Source: Paramecium sonneborni (lineage: Eukaryota > Ciliophora > Oligohymenophorea > Peniculida > Parameciidae). From it: a DNA stretch of 64,000 nucleotides. Under the pieces are notes generated by a model. The model made no database searches, was not told where the DNA came from, and saw nothing but the letters and a program-made list of their open reading frames with translations. The stretch spans positions 121,540 to 185,539 of the forward strand of contig CAJJDN010000182.1 in the NCBI GenBank assembly GCA_905182985.1, written 5' to 3'. Of the stretch, positions 10,287 to 23,165 are shown piece after piece. The translations under genes and the position numbers were made by a program. The first letter of the stretch is position 1. Every line of letters begins with the position of its first letter.

Positions 10287-12718
10287 TCAAATTTACAATT
10301 AGGAAGTTAAGAAATATTACGATCGCTTTTTAGCATCTTCATTGTGTAGAATATATTAAAATGCTTCTCTTAAGGTTTTCACAAAAACTGGTTTTAATAC
10401 AACATGGAGCATACCTACTTCAATACATTAATCTAATGTTTCTCTATCATCATGAGCTGTGCATCCCATTATAGGAATGTAGGCTAATTCTAAGTCAATC
10501 ATCATTTGAGTTAATATTTTTGTAGCCTAATTAAATTAAAATATTAAATTACTTCAATTCCTCCCATAATTGGCATATCTAAATCCATAATAATCAAACT
10601 TATATTCAGTTAATTTTCTTAAATCATAGCAATTGCTTATTAGCCATTAAATGCTTTAAGAAAATGTTTGTATCCCATAGTTCTCAACATCAATATCAAT
10701 GTATCATGATTAAATGGTTCATCATCTACAATCAAAATTTATCTATCACAATCAATCAATCCTTTATTTAAAAATGAAGAACGAGCTCTTTATATATGCT
10801 TATCTTTCTTTTACCATTTCAACACATTAACTTTATTTGTTAAAGGCTATTTTGCTTTAGGTTCATCAATTACTTTTTATGATGAACTCATTAAAATATA
10901 TTAATCTGGAACTGAAAAAATGGATTTCATTGTTCCAAAATTATTTTAAGAACTTCTCATATTTTTTAAGCTCCTCTATTTAAGCATAATACCAACAGAT
11001 TGTATCTCTTATTAACTTTCTTTCATCTGAATATTTTTATTATTTATTTTAAATCTAAATTTTGTTCCTGATTCTGTTTAGGTAACTTCTAAATTCTAAT
11101 CTGATGAACTTAAAAGATTTATAAGATTATTTGTAATTTCTAATGACATCTTTAATTCTTTCTTAATTACTAAATGTTTCTTTTTGAATTAGAAATCAGA
11201 TTATGATTTAATCCATGAACCAATATTTTCTATGTCTTCATCATTAAAACCACATCCTATTCCATCAATAACAAAACTTATATCATTATTTTCTTTATCT
11301 ATACTTAAACTCAAACTAATTTGACCACCAGAAGCTGTGTGTCTATAAGATAAATTTAAAATATTATAAAGAACTCTTTCCAGTTTAAGTACATCAGAGA
11401 CAATATAAAAACTAATCAATAAATTTTTAAGTTTACTTTTCTGTTTTTTGAATTGGAATTTATTCTACAAAGACTTAAAACAAGATTTTTTTATTAATGC
11501 ATTAAGATTCAATCAATTCTGATAATGTTAATAAAAATTATTTCATATTTATTTTACTCGCTTTTAAATATATCCTATCTTATTATGGATTTAAAAATTC
11601 CAATAAATCAGAAATTTAAAAATATTACAATTTTGCATTAATATATGCAGGTTTTATAAAATTTGATTTTGTTTGACTTTCAACATCAGTGCTATTATAT
11701 GCTTAAGAAAGAAATCCTAAAGAAGCATTTAAAGGAGTTTTTAATTTATGAGCAAATAGATCACTAAATTATTTTTTAAATTGATAAAACTTTTTTTTTG
11801 TCTATTTTAAAGTGAAATTATCAATTTTTAAAAAAGCTAAAATAGATATATGTCCATTATTTATAGTTTTATAAACAATTTTAAACTTTTATTTTATGTT
11901 TTTTTATATATCTATTGAGGAAGCAATGAAATGATAGAATTCAGAATTTTCAATAAAATCTTGACCACTCATAAATTCTAATAAGGAAATGCAATCTTAG
12001 AATAATAATTATTATTATTATTTATTTGAATTTTATTCTGAAATGGCTGCATAATCCTTATCTTAATAACATTTTATATAAAATTGTTAATTTTCATCTA
12101 CCTATGTATTTTAAGTCATTAAAACATAAGGATTATTGTCTAGTTATGGATTATTATTTATTGTAATTTCTTTATAATTTTAATCAAATATTTTAAAAAT
12201 AATTTCCTTCTTTAATTCTTTTAGTATTTCATTCTAGGCTGCTTCAATAATTGAAATTGAGCCACCAACTCTTAGTATTTGATATATTAGATATGTACCA
12301 CATTAAATAATAAATTGAAATTGTGAAAAGACTAAGCTACCTTGATATTGAATCGTAAAGATTGCTATACCAATTAGTACTTAAAAGATTTTACTATAAT
12401 ATTGTATTTTTTATTTCTCTGTTTAATGAATTTCTAAAAGACAAAATAATAGCCATATGGATTAAGTTCCGTAATGAAAGATTTGAATAACATTGAAGCA
12501 AAGCAAGATAAAGTGAGTCATTAACTCAAATATTTATAATTTTGTGATCAATATAAGTTATGCTAACCATCAATTTAAGATTAATTACTAATTTATAATG
12601 CAAGCAATATGGAACTGCAAATCAGGATAGAAACTTGATTTTCCATAATTCCTTTGATAAGGTCGGTCAATAGTACAATTCCTAACATAAGATGGAATTG
12701 GGTTTTTTATGTAATCAT
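10287..12718 (-). CDS. Membrane hybrid histidine kinase with receiver domain (paralogue 1)
   Basis: The N-terminus has several hydrophobic segments (for example MLGIVLLTDLI, SILICSSILLALQI and HFILLCFNVIQIF). A spacer and a histidine-kinase core follow. The H-box is AHKLKTPLN, with the His codon at 11748-11750. The ATP-binding domain has an N-box (RVLYNILNLSYRH), an intact G1 box (DGIGCGF) and a G2 box (ESGTKFRF). The C-terminal receiver is complete: LIVDDEPFNHDT, phosphoacceptor Asp in IMDLDMPIMG (10583-10585), the switch Thr in GCTAHDD, and Lys in LKPV. A 26-nt intron splits the receiver after GGIE. Signal, partner and output are unknown; hybrid kinases pass phosphate from His to Asp. I chose ATG 12718 because the same upstream exon and membrane helix occur in the neighbouring paralogue. 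ATG 12688 is the alternative. A further intron (26 nt) lies near 12565-12590. Confidence 0.87.
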
Positions 12719-12978
12719 TTTTTGTTAATATAATAAATAACTTTATAATAATACTAGGTTATTGAAACTAAAAGGACAAAGTTTTTTATTTTTATTTGTT
12801 AAAATAATAATGACAATCAATCTGTCTTCTAATTAATATAATTTATGAACTCAATTTATTTTTAAGTTAACACAAATTTAAATATAAATTATTTAGGGTG
12901 AATTAAAAATTTTTAATTATTTATTTTTTGCATTCAATTTTATAAAAATAAAAAATATACAAGAGATTCATAATTTGA

Positions 12979-15541
12979 TCATTTAATACTTGAAGAAATT
13001 CCTTTTTATCCAAAGATAAAATTTTGAGATTTAATTTTGATTTCATTAATTCTCAAAAATGTTTCTTGTAAACTTCTGATAAACACAGGTTTTGTAATGA
13101 TACATATCATACCTGCTGCATTACATTCCTATTGCGTATCTTTATCATCATGTGCTGTGCAAGCAACAATTGGAATAAAATCGATTTCCCCATCTTACAT
13201 TTTTTATATAAGTAATTTTGTAGCCTTTATAAATATGTTTATATTAATTTACTTTTAATCCTCCCATAATTGGCATATCTAAATCCATGAAGATAATTTT
13301 GATAGTCCTGTAATGTTTTTTGACTAATTCTATGCATTATTAACCATGATAAGCACTAATAAAATTTTTGAATCCTAAACTCTTTAACATTAACTTTAAC
13401 GTATCATGATTAAATGGCTCATCATCAACTAACATAATAGTTTAATTCATATCCTATCTCATATCTATTGAATCTGATGCACGTTTCACATTAAATGAAT
13501 GGTCAAAAGCAATTGATATTGTTAGGGATTTATCATTTATTTCTTTTTAATATACGGATTTTTGAAAAGGAAAAATACTTTATTAGATAGGATGATTCTA
13601 AAATATTAGACCTTTAGTAGGATTCTATGTGATTAACGTACTTAATTAAAGTGGCTTATTTGCTAAAGGTTCTTCCTCAATATCAAATTCCTCTAAGACT
13701 TTATCCTAACTTAAAAAAATAAATTCAATTTATACGATTATATCTAACTTTTTGTAAACAATGAAATATGATTAGGTAAATGTTATTTAAATGAACCTTA
13801 ATTCTTCTATTGGATACTTAAATTCTTTTAACTTATATCATTAGAATTGGGCATAACTAATTATTGGCAATTAAGACTGATAAAAAATTAATAACTAGCT
13901 CCCTCATCTAAATCATGATTAATTTGTAAAGAACATTAAAAATCACTTAGAAAATAAATTAATTTATTTGTTATTTATAGTGTTAGACTAAATTTAAAAG
14001 TCGATCCTTTTACTATAGAATTACGAAATCCATGTATACATTTATTTTATAAACGAGCAAAGTTATTTATTTACTCAAACTATTCTTATTTGAATCCTTA
14101 TACATTATCATTTATTTTAAATTATACTTAATTATTTTCAGACAATACATCAACATTTAATTATATTTTACCCTTAATTTATGTATGTCTATAAGATTTG
14201 TTCAATAAATTGAATAGAATTCGCTCCAATCTTAATTAATCAGTTGTTAAATATATTGCTCTATTATATATTCCAAAAATTTTAGTACCTTTCATTTACA
14301 TCAAATGGCTTAGAATTGACTGTGAAAATTACCTAGATCTATTTGGCTCTACATTGCAATTCGATCATATCGTAAATTAATTGTAATGTCTTATGTAAAT
14401 TTACCTTACTCATTTTATAAGTAGCTAAATTATTTGAATTTACATAATCTAAAATATCCTACACCTAATAATATTAGATTTTTGAATTAATGAACGCAGG
14501 CTTCAAAAAACTAGCCTTCACTTATTCATCTATTGTGTTATTTTCTAGTACAATTGCTTATAAAAAGCCTAGTGTAGTATTTAAGGGAGTTTTCAATTTG
14601 TGAGTAAATATTTTGGATAAACTCAATTTGAATTTGTCAATATTTTTGGTTTGTTTTGATGGTATTTTATCTTCTAAACCTACAAATGCTACTAAAGTAT
14701 AAGTTTTCATCATATATTTGAATTATTGTATATACAATGTATATTATTGTTTATGTCCAGAAATTTCATCAAATTCAGAGGCTACAATTAATTTGTTTTT
14801 AATTTAATGTTTATCTTTAGAATAGAATTCAAGAAAACCTCCTAATGAATCGAAAACTGATGGTTTTGAAGCCATTATTTAAGATTCTTATGCTATTTCT
14901 GTTTGTTATACTGTGTAACATTTGATTTTAAGATCCTTTCTTATTTGCTACTATAATTTCTGACTCTCAGAGCGAGATGAAAATAATGTAGCGTTAGAGA
15001 TTAAGATTTAGTGAGATTATAACTTATTATCTCCATCAATTTCATTTTGGTTTTAATCAAAAGCATAATATCGCACATTTCTGATGATTTATTTGAGTAT
15101 TGAATTTTGAGTTTGTTTTTTAAGATTTGTGAAATTGTATTTAGAGTAAAGAAATATGAGAATAAGAATTATTTATTCTAAAATTGTTTAAGTGAAAGTA
15201 ATCTCAACCATTGGTTGTATTTATGCACATGTGAATGCGAATACAATTAATAAAGTTATATATTAAGCAAGATGTTATTCTAACTTAAGTGAAAATATAT
15301 TAAACCAAATAGCAGGTGCTCCTCTTAGAAACAATTGGTAACAGCAATAATAAATAATGATAACCTATTCAAGAATGATTTATTTTCTATGACTTCTGTA
15401 TCTGTATAACATATAACCTTTTTATAAACATTAAGTTCACTTACATAGCATCAATCCAAATAGTATTGAATTGGATATGATTGTGTACATTTCTAGGTAA
15501 GCAATGCCAAAAATCAAATTGACTATAGAAAGAAAGAACAT
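12979..15541 (-). CDS. Membrane hybrid histidine kinase with receiver domain (paralogue 2, degenerate G1 box)
   Basis: It has the same architecture and order as the gene downstream of it (10287-12718) and is clearly a tandem paralogue. Membrane segments begin MFFLSIVNLIFGIAYLEM, then NSILFGLML, ILEQVIIIYYCCYQLF and YITLLIVFAFTC. The H-box THKLKTPLN is kept (His 14600-14602), as is the N-box ERILFNLLNKSYRH. The G1 box, DGIGCGF in paralogue 1, here reads DNVQGF, losing the first glycine. The receiver is intact: LVDDEPFNHDT, FMDLDMPIMGG, ACTAHDD and TKPV. The kinase may therefore bind ATP weakly or act mainly as a receiver. A 28-nt intron splits the receiver after GGLK. Start ATG 15541 needs a 27-nt intron near 15435. 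Function and ligand are unknown. Confidence 0.85.
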
Positions 15542-15798
15542 TGTTTCATTTTAATTTCTAACAGAGGTGTGAATCATTATATATATTATAAGGAAAATTA
15601 ATAATAAGTTTAGAATCGTAATTTCCAAGTTTAAATTGACAAAATGGAATCTAAAATGAGAATAATTTAAATTTAAATTTGACAAATTTAAAAACTATGC
15701 TACTGAATCATTTGTAATATAAAATGACAAAGTGTCAATTATCAAATAAATTGTGAAATAAATATATATATTTATAAATTAATATAAAATATTAATTA

Positions 15799-16284
15799 AT
15801 GTAAAAGGTGGAGCCAATAATCGCAAAGTTGAGATTATAAGAATTAGATGAATATGAGCCATTGAAGAAATATTTACCAAATGTATGATTATAAAATAGA
15901 TTATAATAATAACTAGGCAAACATAAAGTTATCTCATATAGTATTTGGAGCATTGATATTTTCATTATTATGTTCTTTGATTGGAATAGCACCAAGAGTA
16001 GTGACTGGTTTGGTAGGAGCATTGATTCCATCATTTTAAGCAATAAATAAATATTAGACATCAGGTAATATGAATAAGAAAATGAAAAATTAGGTGAGAT
16101 TTACACGTGCCTTCCATATTTTATAATATTTTCAACTTATTTGACATTTTAAGGATGGATAATGTGGATCTTTTCATTTATACCATGTTTCAATACCATG
16201 TGTTTATTGTTTGTATTGGCTCTTTATCATCCAGATGTACAATTATCAAATAAAATTTGGAATTTGTTGTAGAAAGTGTTATGA
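15799..16284 (+). CDS. REEP5/Yop1/DP1-like (TB2/HVA22 family) ER-shaping membrane protein
   Basis: Introns of 34 nt (15883-15916) and 29 nt (16065-16093) leave 141 codons (140 residues), the usual size for short REEP proteins. After a polar N-terminus come SHIVFGALIFSLLCSLIG, then VTGLVGALIPSFQAINKY, corresponding to the family's 'P.Y.S.KAI' element. The second membrane hairpin is YFIIFSTYLTFQGWIMWIFSF and FNTMCLLFVLALY. Family members bend ER tubules through paired hairpins. The match rests on this pattern and length, not on a strict motif, so I hold it with moderate confidence. Confidence 0.68.
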
Positions 16285-16326
16285 GAAAGCAAATATAAAT
16301 AATATATAAATATAATAAATAAATAA

Positions 16327-17221
16327 ATGGATTAAACAATATAGGAAATGATGGAAGACAAATCTATGAGTTTTAAGTTCTTATTAGCTATTCAATAACG
16401 TGGTTATGAAGAAGAATATTAGATTGGCAAAGAAAGTACATTCATTTCTGATTTTAGTTCTAAAGTTCAATTCATTTGATAAGAATGCAAATCGTTTTAT
16501 GTTATTTTTGCAATAAAATATGGGATATCGTGAGACATACACTTAATTTTTATGTTGATGGATTGTTTGATTTCTAAGAGGAAGAAGATGAGGAAGAAGA
16601 ATTTGAATTAAAAGATGAAGAAGAAGAAGAAGTAGAATTAGAGAATGATGAAGAAGATGAATATGAAGAAGCAAATGAAAATGAAATTTAATAAGAAGAA
16701 GATTCAGAATATGAATGGGTTTATGAAGATGATGCATAATTAGAAGAATTTGATGAAGGATCAAATATAGATGAAGATAAAAATTTTGTTTAAGATAATA
16801 CTAATGAAGGAGAATATAAGTTTAAGTATGGATAGAAAAATATAAGAAAAAAATAAACATAATAATAATAATAATAAAAAAGAGTAATTTAATAAGCAAA
16901 ATCAAAATCATCTATTCCTAATGGTATTCCTACATTACAAAAAGTAATAATTATAATAAATTAGATTCAAAATAAATAAAGAGCTAATTCTTAATCTAAA
17001 TAATAAATTTAAAAGCCTTAACCATAATAATAGAATTTATTAAAATAAGCAGCAGTGAATTGTACTATATTACATAAAAATAGAACTTCGTTTTCCAAGT
17101 AGTTTAGTTAATAAAAAGTGAAATAATTTATGATAATTATAATATTGGCTACTTAAAATGTCATTTTAATATAATATATAGTAATTTTTAAGATTTAATT
17201 TAAGAATAAGAAATTAAATGA
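16327..17221 (+). CDS. Acidic, glutamine-rich protein of unknown function
   Basis: Starts MDQTIQEMMEDKSMSFKFLL. The core is a long acidic tract (about 16567-16760, mostly Glu and Asp with few hydrophobics), then a basic, Gln-rich low-complexity stretch around 16850-17040. Four short introns (about 19, 25, 21 and 20 nt) give 270 codons and end at TGA 17219-17221. The last exon (EIIYDNYNIGYLKCHFN) is recovered only with the 20-nt intron. Without it the frame runs on into the 14-3-3 gene. The first two introns start GTT and are less sure. No domain is recognised. Acidic proteins of this kind are often nuclear or chaperone-like, but that is only a guess. Confidence 0.6.
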
Positions 17222-17274
17222 AATTAATTCTCTGAAGTCCCAGAAATAAAAATAATATATATAAATAATTTAAT

Positions 17275-18088
17275 ATGTCAGATAAGAGAGATGAATATAC
17301 TTATATGGCTAGATTAGCTGAATAAACAGAAAGATGGGAAGACATGGTAAGAAAGTGATATGAAGAGAATAATAGGTAGAGAATATGAGGAAGGTAGCAG
17401 AGATTACAAAAGATTTGAATAATGAGGAGAGAAATCTACTTTCAATAGCATATAAGAATACAGTAGGATAGAGAAGAACTGCATGGAGAGCAATAACTGC
17501 ATATGAGATAAAGGAGAAATAGAAGGTAAAATAAAGTTATATAAATAATAGATAGTGAAGTATTAGGAGGTACTATAATATTACAAGGCAAGAGTAGAGA
17601 AAGAATTAGATTATTATTGTAATGAAGTTTTGCAATTAATTGATCATACATTGCTGAAAAAGACTGCTAATACTGAGGCTAGAGTATTTTATCACAAAAT
17701 GAAAGGAGATTATAATAGATATATTGCAGAATATTCCTAATAAAAGGCTTAAGAAAAAGCAATCTAACAAGCTCAATAAGCTTATTAGACTGCATTAGAA
17801 TTGATAGATAAGGATAAGTTTCCTAAAACTAATTTATTAAGATTGGGAGTAACACTTAATTATTCAGTATTTTGTTATGAAATTATGAGTGATGTTGCGA
17901 AAGCTTGTGAATTAGCTAAGACTGTTAAAGATGAAGTATTTAATCTTATTTAATATCTTAAGGCAATTAAAGAACTCGATGATATGGAAGAAGATTAATA
18001 TAAGGATGTTACAACTATTTTATAATTGATAAATGATAATCTTACTAATTGGTAAGCTGAATTACCTGATGAAGGAGGAAAAAAATGA
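17275..18088 (+). CDS. 14-3-3 protein
   Basis: Two introns (17347-17375 and 17526-17551) leave 253 codons (252 residues), the normal 14-3-3 length. Family signatures are clear: MARLAEQTERWEDMV at the N-terminus, NEERNLLSIAYKNTVGQRR (the first 14-3-3 signature, here with Q for A) and FYHKMKGDYNRYIAEY. The second signature region reads LLRLGVTLNYSVFCYEI, followed by a variable acidic tail. The basic Lys/Arg residues that grip the phosphate of client peptides (K in the Y-K-N helix, R in QRR, and the R-Y pair in NRYIAEY) are present. It binds phosphoserine/threonine motifs in the cytosol. The start lies 53 bases after the preceding stop, and the stop is 51 bases from the convergent importin stop. 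Confidence 0.97.
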
Positions 18089-18139
18089 ATTCATTTAATA
18101 TAATAATATTATTATTAACAAATACACAAAAGTGATTTA

Positions 18140-21100
18140 TCATTTAGGTATTTCTAATAATTTCTTTTAATCTTCTGGACTCAACTATTAAAATATTTAT
18201 TGAAGATTTATTTTCCCTTAATCTAATTATTCTAATACTCTAAGAGCACTAGCTATTTTTATATCTATTGTAGGTGTTGATCTTTTCGATTTATAACAAC
18301 TTGCAAAAACTTTTAGAATCTAGAGTGGTATTAAATATTTATATATACTTGTAATGCATTTTCAGATTTGCCATTAACAAATTGATCTCCATTTTGAATA
18401 ATAAACTCTGCCAAAAGATTATGTTGAATGTAAGCTTATCGTTTATCATGTTATAATGGTAGTAAATAGAGCCAAGTCTCCATACCTTATATTAATTCAG
18501 ATCCAAGAGAAAGTGGTTATGATTTAATGATTTTACCTAAAGCTGAGATAGCATTATCTCTGGCTTATCCAAATAATTTTTAATTATCCTCTTCTGTTTT
18601 TTGGGTTTTCAAAGATTCCACCAAAGCCTATGATAATTTCTAAGAGACTTATTAATACAATTCGGGTGGAGTATTTGTAGCCATTATTCCTATCCCATAA
18701 ACAGCAGCTTATCTAACTAGACATATTTTATCAACTGCATAGACTGTTAAAGCTTAAACTAAATCAATAAAATGATTTTATATATATGGGAATCCTAAAT
18801 GCTCAACCATATAATCAATCAAACAAATACCAAATTGATGCATTTTAGGAGATTTATGTTAATCAAGAACCCTTGGTAGTATTTGACTACAAATTATTTC
18901 ATAAAGAGGTAAAACGAATTCTTTATGTGTTTTAAATAATGAACCTATACATTCTGCAATCTTAACATGTAGATTTTCCTCTGTTTCTGTTTCTTCTTTT
19001 ATTGCATTCTTTTCATCTTCATCTACATCTTCTTCTTATGCCAAATTCTCATTCTCTGCCTTCCTTTTATCTGATTCTAACAATAATTTAAATACTTTAT
19101 CTGATAATTCAGTAACTTCCTCAGTCGTCATAAATGGCTAAGATACAATATCAATTATATCTTTTATACAATCAATTTACTCAATTATGACTGTTGGATC
19201 CAATTCTTTATATCCTGCCTCTAATATTACTCCAAGGAAATACTTAGCCCCATTAATCAATTGCTAAGTATTATTTGTTTCTTTAACATTTCTAACCAAA
19301 CTCACTAAACACTTACAAGCAGCACTTCTAATATTTTCATCAGAATTAAATTAACATAAAGGAACTATCAATTTTATGCATCTCTCCACATAAGGAAAAA
19401 AGGATTATTTCAATTCTTCTATGAATACAGATAACATATGTATTGCAACTTCAGCTTCCTCATTATCATATGTATGTAATTCCTTCCCATTTTCTGATCC
19501 TGTTGAGTTCATATTGAATACCTATTAAATTAATTAGAATAATGAAGGAACAATGTCTCCTAAATATTTTGCTAATTATAATGGACAAACTAATGCTAAT
19601 CTTTACCATCCTGAAAGTACATAAGACTTTTATGGATCAATCGCTTCCAAATTACTTGTTTATACTTGAATCAGAATTTATACTGTCTATTACAAGAATG
19701 GCAGAAATACTTATTCCCCTACTGCTGAAGCTATCAATGTTATTGTCTCTATTGCTTAACCTTTCAACTATCTGTATTGTTTAGTTTAATGAGTTGAAAA
19801 TATTTTGAATAATATAGGAAGCAACTCATTTACATAAGGAATAAACGATAATTTGCTTGACTCTGCTGTTGCTGCTATAACACTTATTGCATTCTCTTTC
19901 TCTATTGAAATCCCATTATTCAAAAATTTTATTGATAATTAAATTAAATTTGGCAAATATGCTTCAATTCCTTTTTCTGTCCCCTCTACAAAATTTGTTA
20001 GAGCTGCTAAAATATGAGAATTAACTCTAGGAACATCCTCTATCGTTAACCTATTCAAAAATTATGGAACCACTATATGTAAATATGATTTTTAGAATTT
20101 TGGTTTCATGTCATCTGCTATCTATCCTATAGCATGACATACCGCATATCTAATCATAGAATTACTATCATTAAGCATTGGTAAAATTAATTCTATTGTG
20201 GGTTTAATATCGGCAACATCTTCTATGTATTCACCTACTTAAGATAACGCCATTATAGCTGCATTTTTGTATCTCCAATCTTAATGTTTTAATAACTCAC
20301 TTACTATTGGATTTAAAACAGGTAACATTTCTTGTTTACCTAATGATTCAATTAGTCTATCAATACTAGACATTCCAAATCTTGTGGTTTCACAATCTTC
20401 ATCTTATTCTATATCATCATTAAATCCTTCAGGAGGCCTTTTCCACTCGTCTGTAATTGTAGAACTTATTTAGATCATGTGGAAAAATATCATTTCAACT
20501 ACTTAAATTAAATAGAGTTTTTCAAATTTGAACAATCTTGGAAACTTTTCAACCATACTTAATAGAGTTTCAGTTCCAATTCTTTTAACTCCATTTTCAA
20601 TTTAAGATTCTCTAAAAATAACCTAAATTCCATTAAAAAAAATATTAAACTATTTTCTAAAGAATTTTGGTTTAGAATCCACAATATCTGAGAAAACTTC
20701 CATGATTCCTTCTCCTAATGATAAATCTTAGATAGTAATTTCAAGAGCAGATTTCATCATATTGGATATCAAGTCTTAAAAGTTATTATATTAAACTGGC
20801 AACGAATATTTAATATAATTTCCCAAAGCATGCATAGTAGATGATTTAATTTTGATTTATGAACTTGCCAATCCTTAAACAAACAAAGTATGAAGATCTT
20901 GCTAATGTTTATCGAATTGATCTATAGAATATATAAAAAGATTGCCAAGAATCTTAAAACCACATTCGATTATATCACTTTTAGGTGATAAAAACATCTG
21001 CCATAAAATTGGTAAAAGATTTGGCCATTCATTATGATTTTGATCTTAATATAGAGATCCTCCAATTTCTCCTATAATATCACATAATTAATTTCTGACA

Positions 21101-21414
21101 ATGTGACTATTTTCCACTTCAATCAATTAGAATAAATTTAATTTTACAATTTCTTTAGTTTCTAAACTCAATTAATTCCAAATATTATGATGACTCTTTG
21201 GTGCAAATTTGGATAAACTGTATCTTAAATAAACAGGAGCAAATTATCTAATTTTTAATTCCTAATGTCTACAAAGATTGAGCATTTGTATTACAAATTC
21301 ATTTGGTTATGCTACTCTAAGTTAGGCCAATAGATCTTCCCCCTATTTTCTACTCTAATTGTCTTAAGAGAATATTCCTTAAATAATTTATAAAAGTTGT
21401 TCTTGAAAATTCAT
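18140..21414 (-). CDS. Importin-5/Kap121-like nuclear transport receptor (importin beta family)
   Basis: One 29-nt intron near the 3' end (18320-18348) leaves 1082 codons (1081 residues), close to the length of importin-5. The N-terminus (NFQEQLLQIIQGIFSQDNQ, then QGEDLLAQL) fits an importin-beta N-terminal HEAT repeat. Armadillo/HEAT pairs run through the whole protein. Family-typical stretches include EWPNLLPILW, DWRYKNAAIMALSQVGEYI, IRYAVCHAIGQIADDMKP and QYRQLKGQAIETITLIASAV, the last closely matching the importin-5 repeat that follows the acidic loop. An acidic insert (EEDVDEDEKN) lies in the C-terminal third. The protein carries cargo such as ribosomal proteins through nuclear pores in a Ran-dependent way. 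Confidence 0.95.
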
Positions 21415-21432
21415 ATTAATAATAATATATTA

Positions 21433-22178
21433 TCATTCTAACTCTTCCAAATAATCCTTTACTTATGATGGAGGTAATATTCTAAATACATGATCATCTC
21501 TGATTACTCCAACTTCTATATTTGTTGGTGTTATTTGGCCTACAAATTAAACTTTTATTAATACCTTCAAAACCCTCCTTCAAAGTCAATAATGCTGTAT
21601 TAATTGCATCTTCAATTTCCATATCAGCATTATATCTTTTTTCTAAAAATGCCTTTGCATTCTTTGCTTACTTTCCAATTGCTGTAGCCTTCCAACTATA
21701 ATAAGCACCACTTGGATCAAGTTAAACTAAATGAGGACCTTCTTCATCATATCCTCCTATTAAAATTGATACTCCAAATGGTCTAATACCACCTCTTTAA
21801 GTTGCCACTTATACATCCTAATTTATTATATACATTTTTTACTTCTGCCAATTCTCTACTTAATGTTTATACAAATATTTCCTCTTGATATTTTAAATCA
21901 TATTTCTTCACTAATTTTCTTGCTTATTATGATAAAACTCTAAAATCAGGACCCAATCCTGCATAAGTCGCAGCTATATTATCTGTCAAAGGGGCAATCT
22001 TTTGAACACTTTATTCTTCAACCAATATTGATGATTGCTTCTTCTCTACTACCAAAACTACACCATTTTTAGCTTTAATTCCTATTGCTGTATCACCTTT
22101 TGCAACTGCATTAAGTGCATATTCAATTTATAATAGTTTTCCTTTACTACTAAATGTTGTTAATGCGAAATCTGTCAT
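21433..22178 (-). CDS. 20S proteasome subunit alpha-2 (PSMA2-like)
   Basis: Two 25-nt introns leave 232 codons (231 residues; animal alpha-2 has 234). The start [20 protein letters not shown] is the proteasome alpha signature of the gate-forming N-terminus. The sequence continues [47 protein letters not shown] and [16 protein letters not shown], all in the expected order. Alpha-2 sits in the outer ring of the 20S core. The stop is only 18 bases from the ATG of the importin gene, which lies downstream on the same strand. Confidence 0.96.
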
Positions 22179-22341
22179 ACTGGTGTTTGCTATTTTAAAT
22201 AATTTAATTAAATTAAATATATTTATGATGATATTTCAAATGGCTAGTCATTTGACCTTGAGCCTTCAAAAAAAGATTACAATTCTCTGATATATTGTTT
22301 ATAATAGTTTAGATAGATATCACTATTAAGTATTATGTAAA

Positions 22342-22743
22342 TCAGAATGGCATTGGACTCTTTCTCAATAGATGTCTCTTTGACTTTTAGATGTTTAACT
22401 AAAAGCGCATCAAATTAATTCTTGGAGTGTCCTTTTCGATTCTGGTTGTATGTTATCCTAACTGCTTAACAAATTTGGATGCCAAATCTTCAAAATTCTT
22501 ATGTTCTGTTGAACTATAATTCAAATAGGAAGTTTTGCTCATCTTAGCCACCTAAGGAAATTTAGCTTTGTCTAAACTGGTCATCATATATGGTGATCTA
22601 TCAATATCACTTAATAATTAAGGAAGATTTGTCTATCGAAACTGTTTTGTAGATGTTTGTTACAATCTATTAACAGATTAACTAGTTATTTATTTAACAT
22701 ATTCTGCAAACGATTACTATTGACTTTTTTTCTACACTTACAT
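22342..22743 (-). CDS. Small basic protein of unknown function
   Basis: An uninterrupted frame of 134 codons (133 residues). It begins MQVQKKSQQQSFAEYVKQIT, is Ser/Thr/Gln-rich in the first half, and continues SDIDRSPYMMTSLDK and NYSSTEHKNFEDLASKFVKQ before a basic tail. A 21-nt segment has intron-like ends but would not change the frame. No domain is recognised. The ATG lies 10 bases from the ATG of a divergent gene. One of the two starts may therefore be further in, for example ATGATG near 22590. Confidence 0.5.
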
Positions 22744-22753
22744 TATATAATTA

Positions 22754-23119
22754 ATGAATTGTTATAAGAAAGAAATCAAAAAAATTGGTTAAATTAAAAA
22801 ATATATATAAAATATAGTTGGTGCTTTTAATATAATAAAATTTAATGAAGAAAGTAAAATATAAGTAGGAAATGCTGATTAAAAATTTAAAGAACAACTC
22901 TAAAAATATATTGACGAAGGTCCATAAGATTTACCATTACAAATTCCCTCTTAAAATGTTCTATCTCTTGGTGTATAACTTCTAGATTATCCATTTAATA
23001 AAAAAGGAAGTATTTTTGGATTGTTACATAAAGGTAATGTTTATTATCAAAAACTAATTTTGGATAGAAAGGTAATACAATAACAAAATCCTTTGGCGTT
23101 AGATTCATTTGTAAAATGA
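22754..23119 (+). CDS. Small protein of unknown function
   Basis: 122 codons from ATG 22754, or 112 if a 30-nt GT..AG stretch near 22788-22817 is an intron; both keep the frame. The convincing part is the middle and end: FNEESKIQVGNADQKFKEQL, QDLPLQIPSQNVLSLGVQLL and KKGSIFGLLHKGNVYYQKLI. There is no signal peptide, membrane segment or known motif. Confidence 0.45.
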
Positions 23120-23165
23120 TGAAGAAGCTTAATAATTTTATGTTTATTTTAAGTATCATCTTGCA

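Noticed and set aside
16543..16764. Minus-strand His/Leu-rich frame.
   Set aside because: It is the complement of the Glu/Asp-rich tract of the acidic protein and has the low complexity expected of such a shadow.
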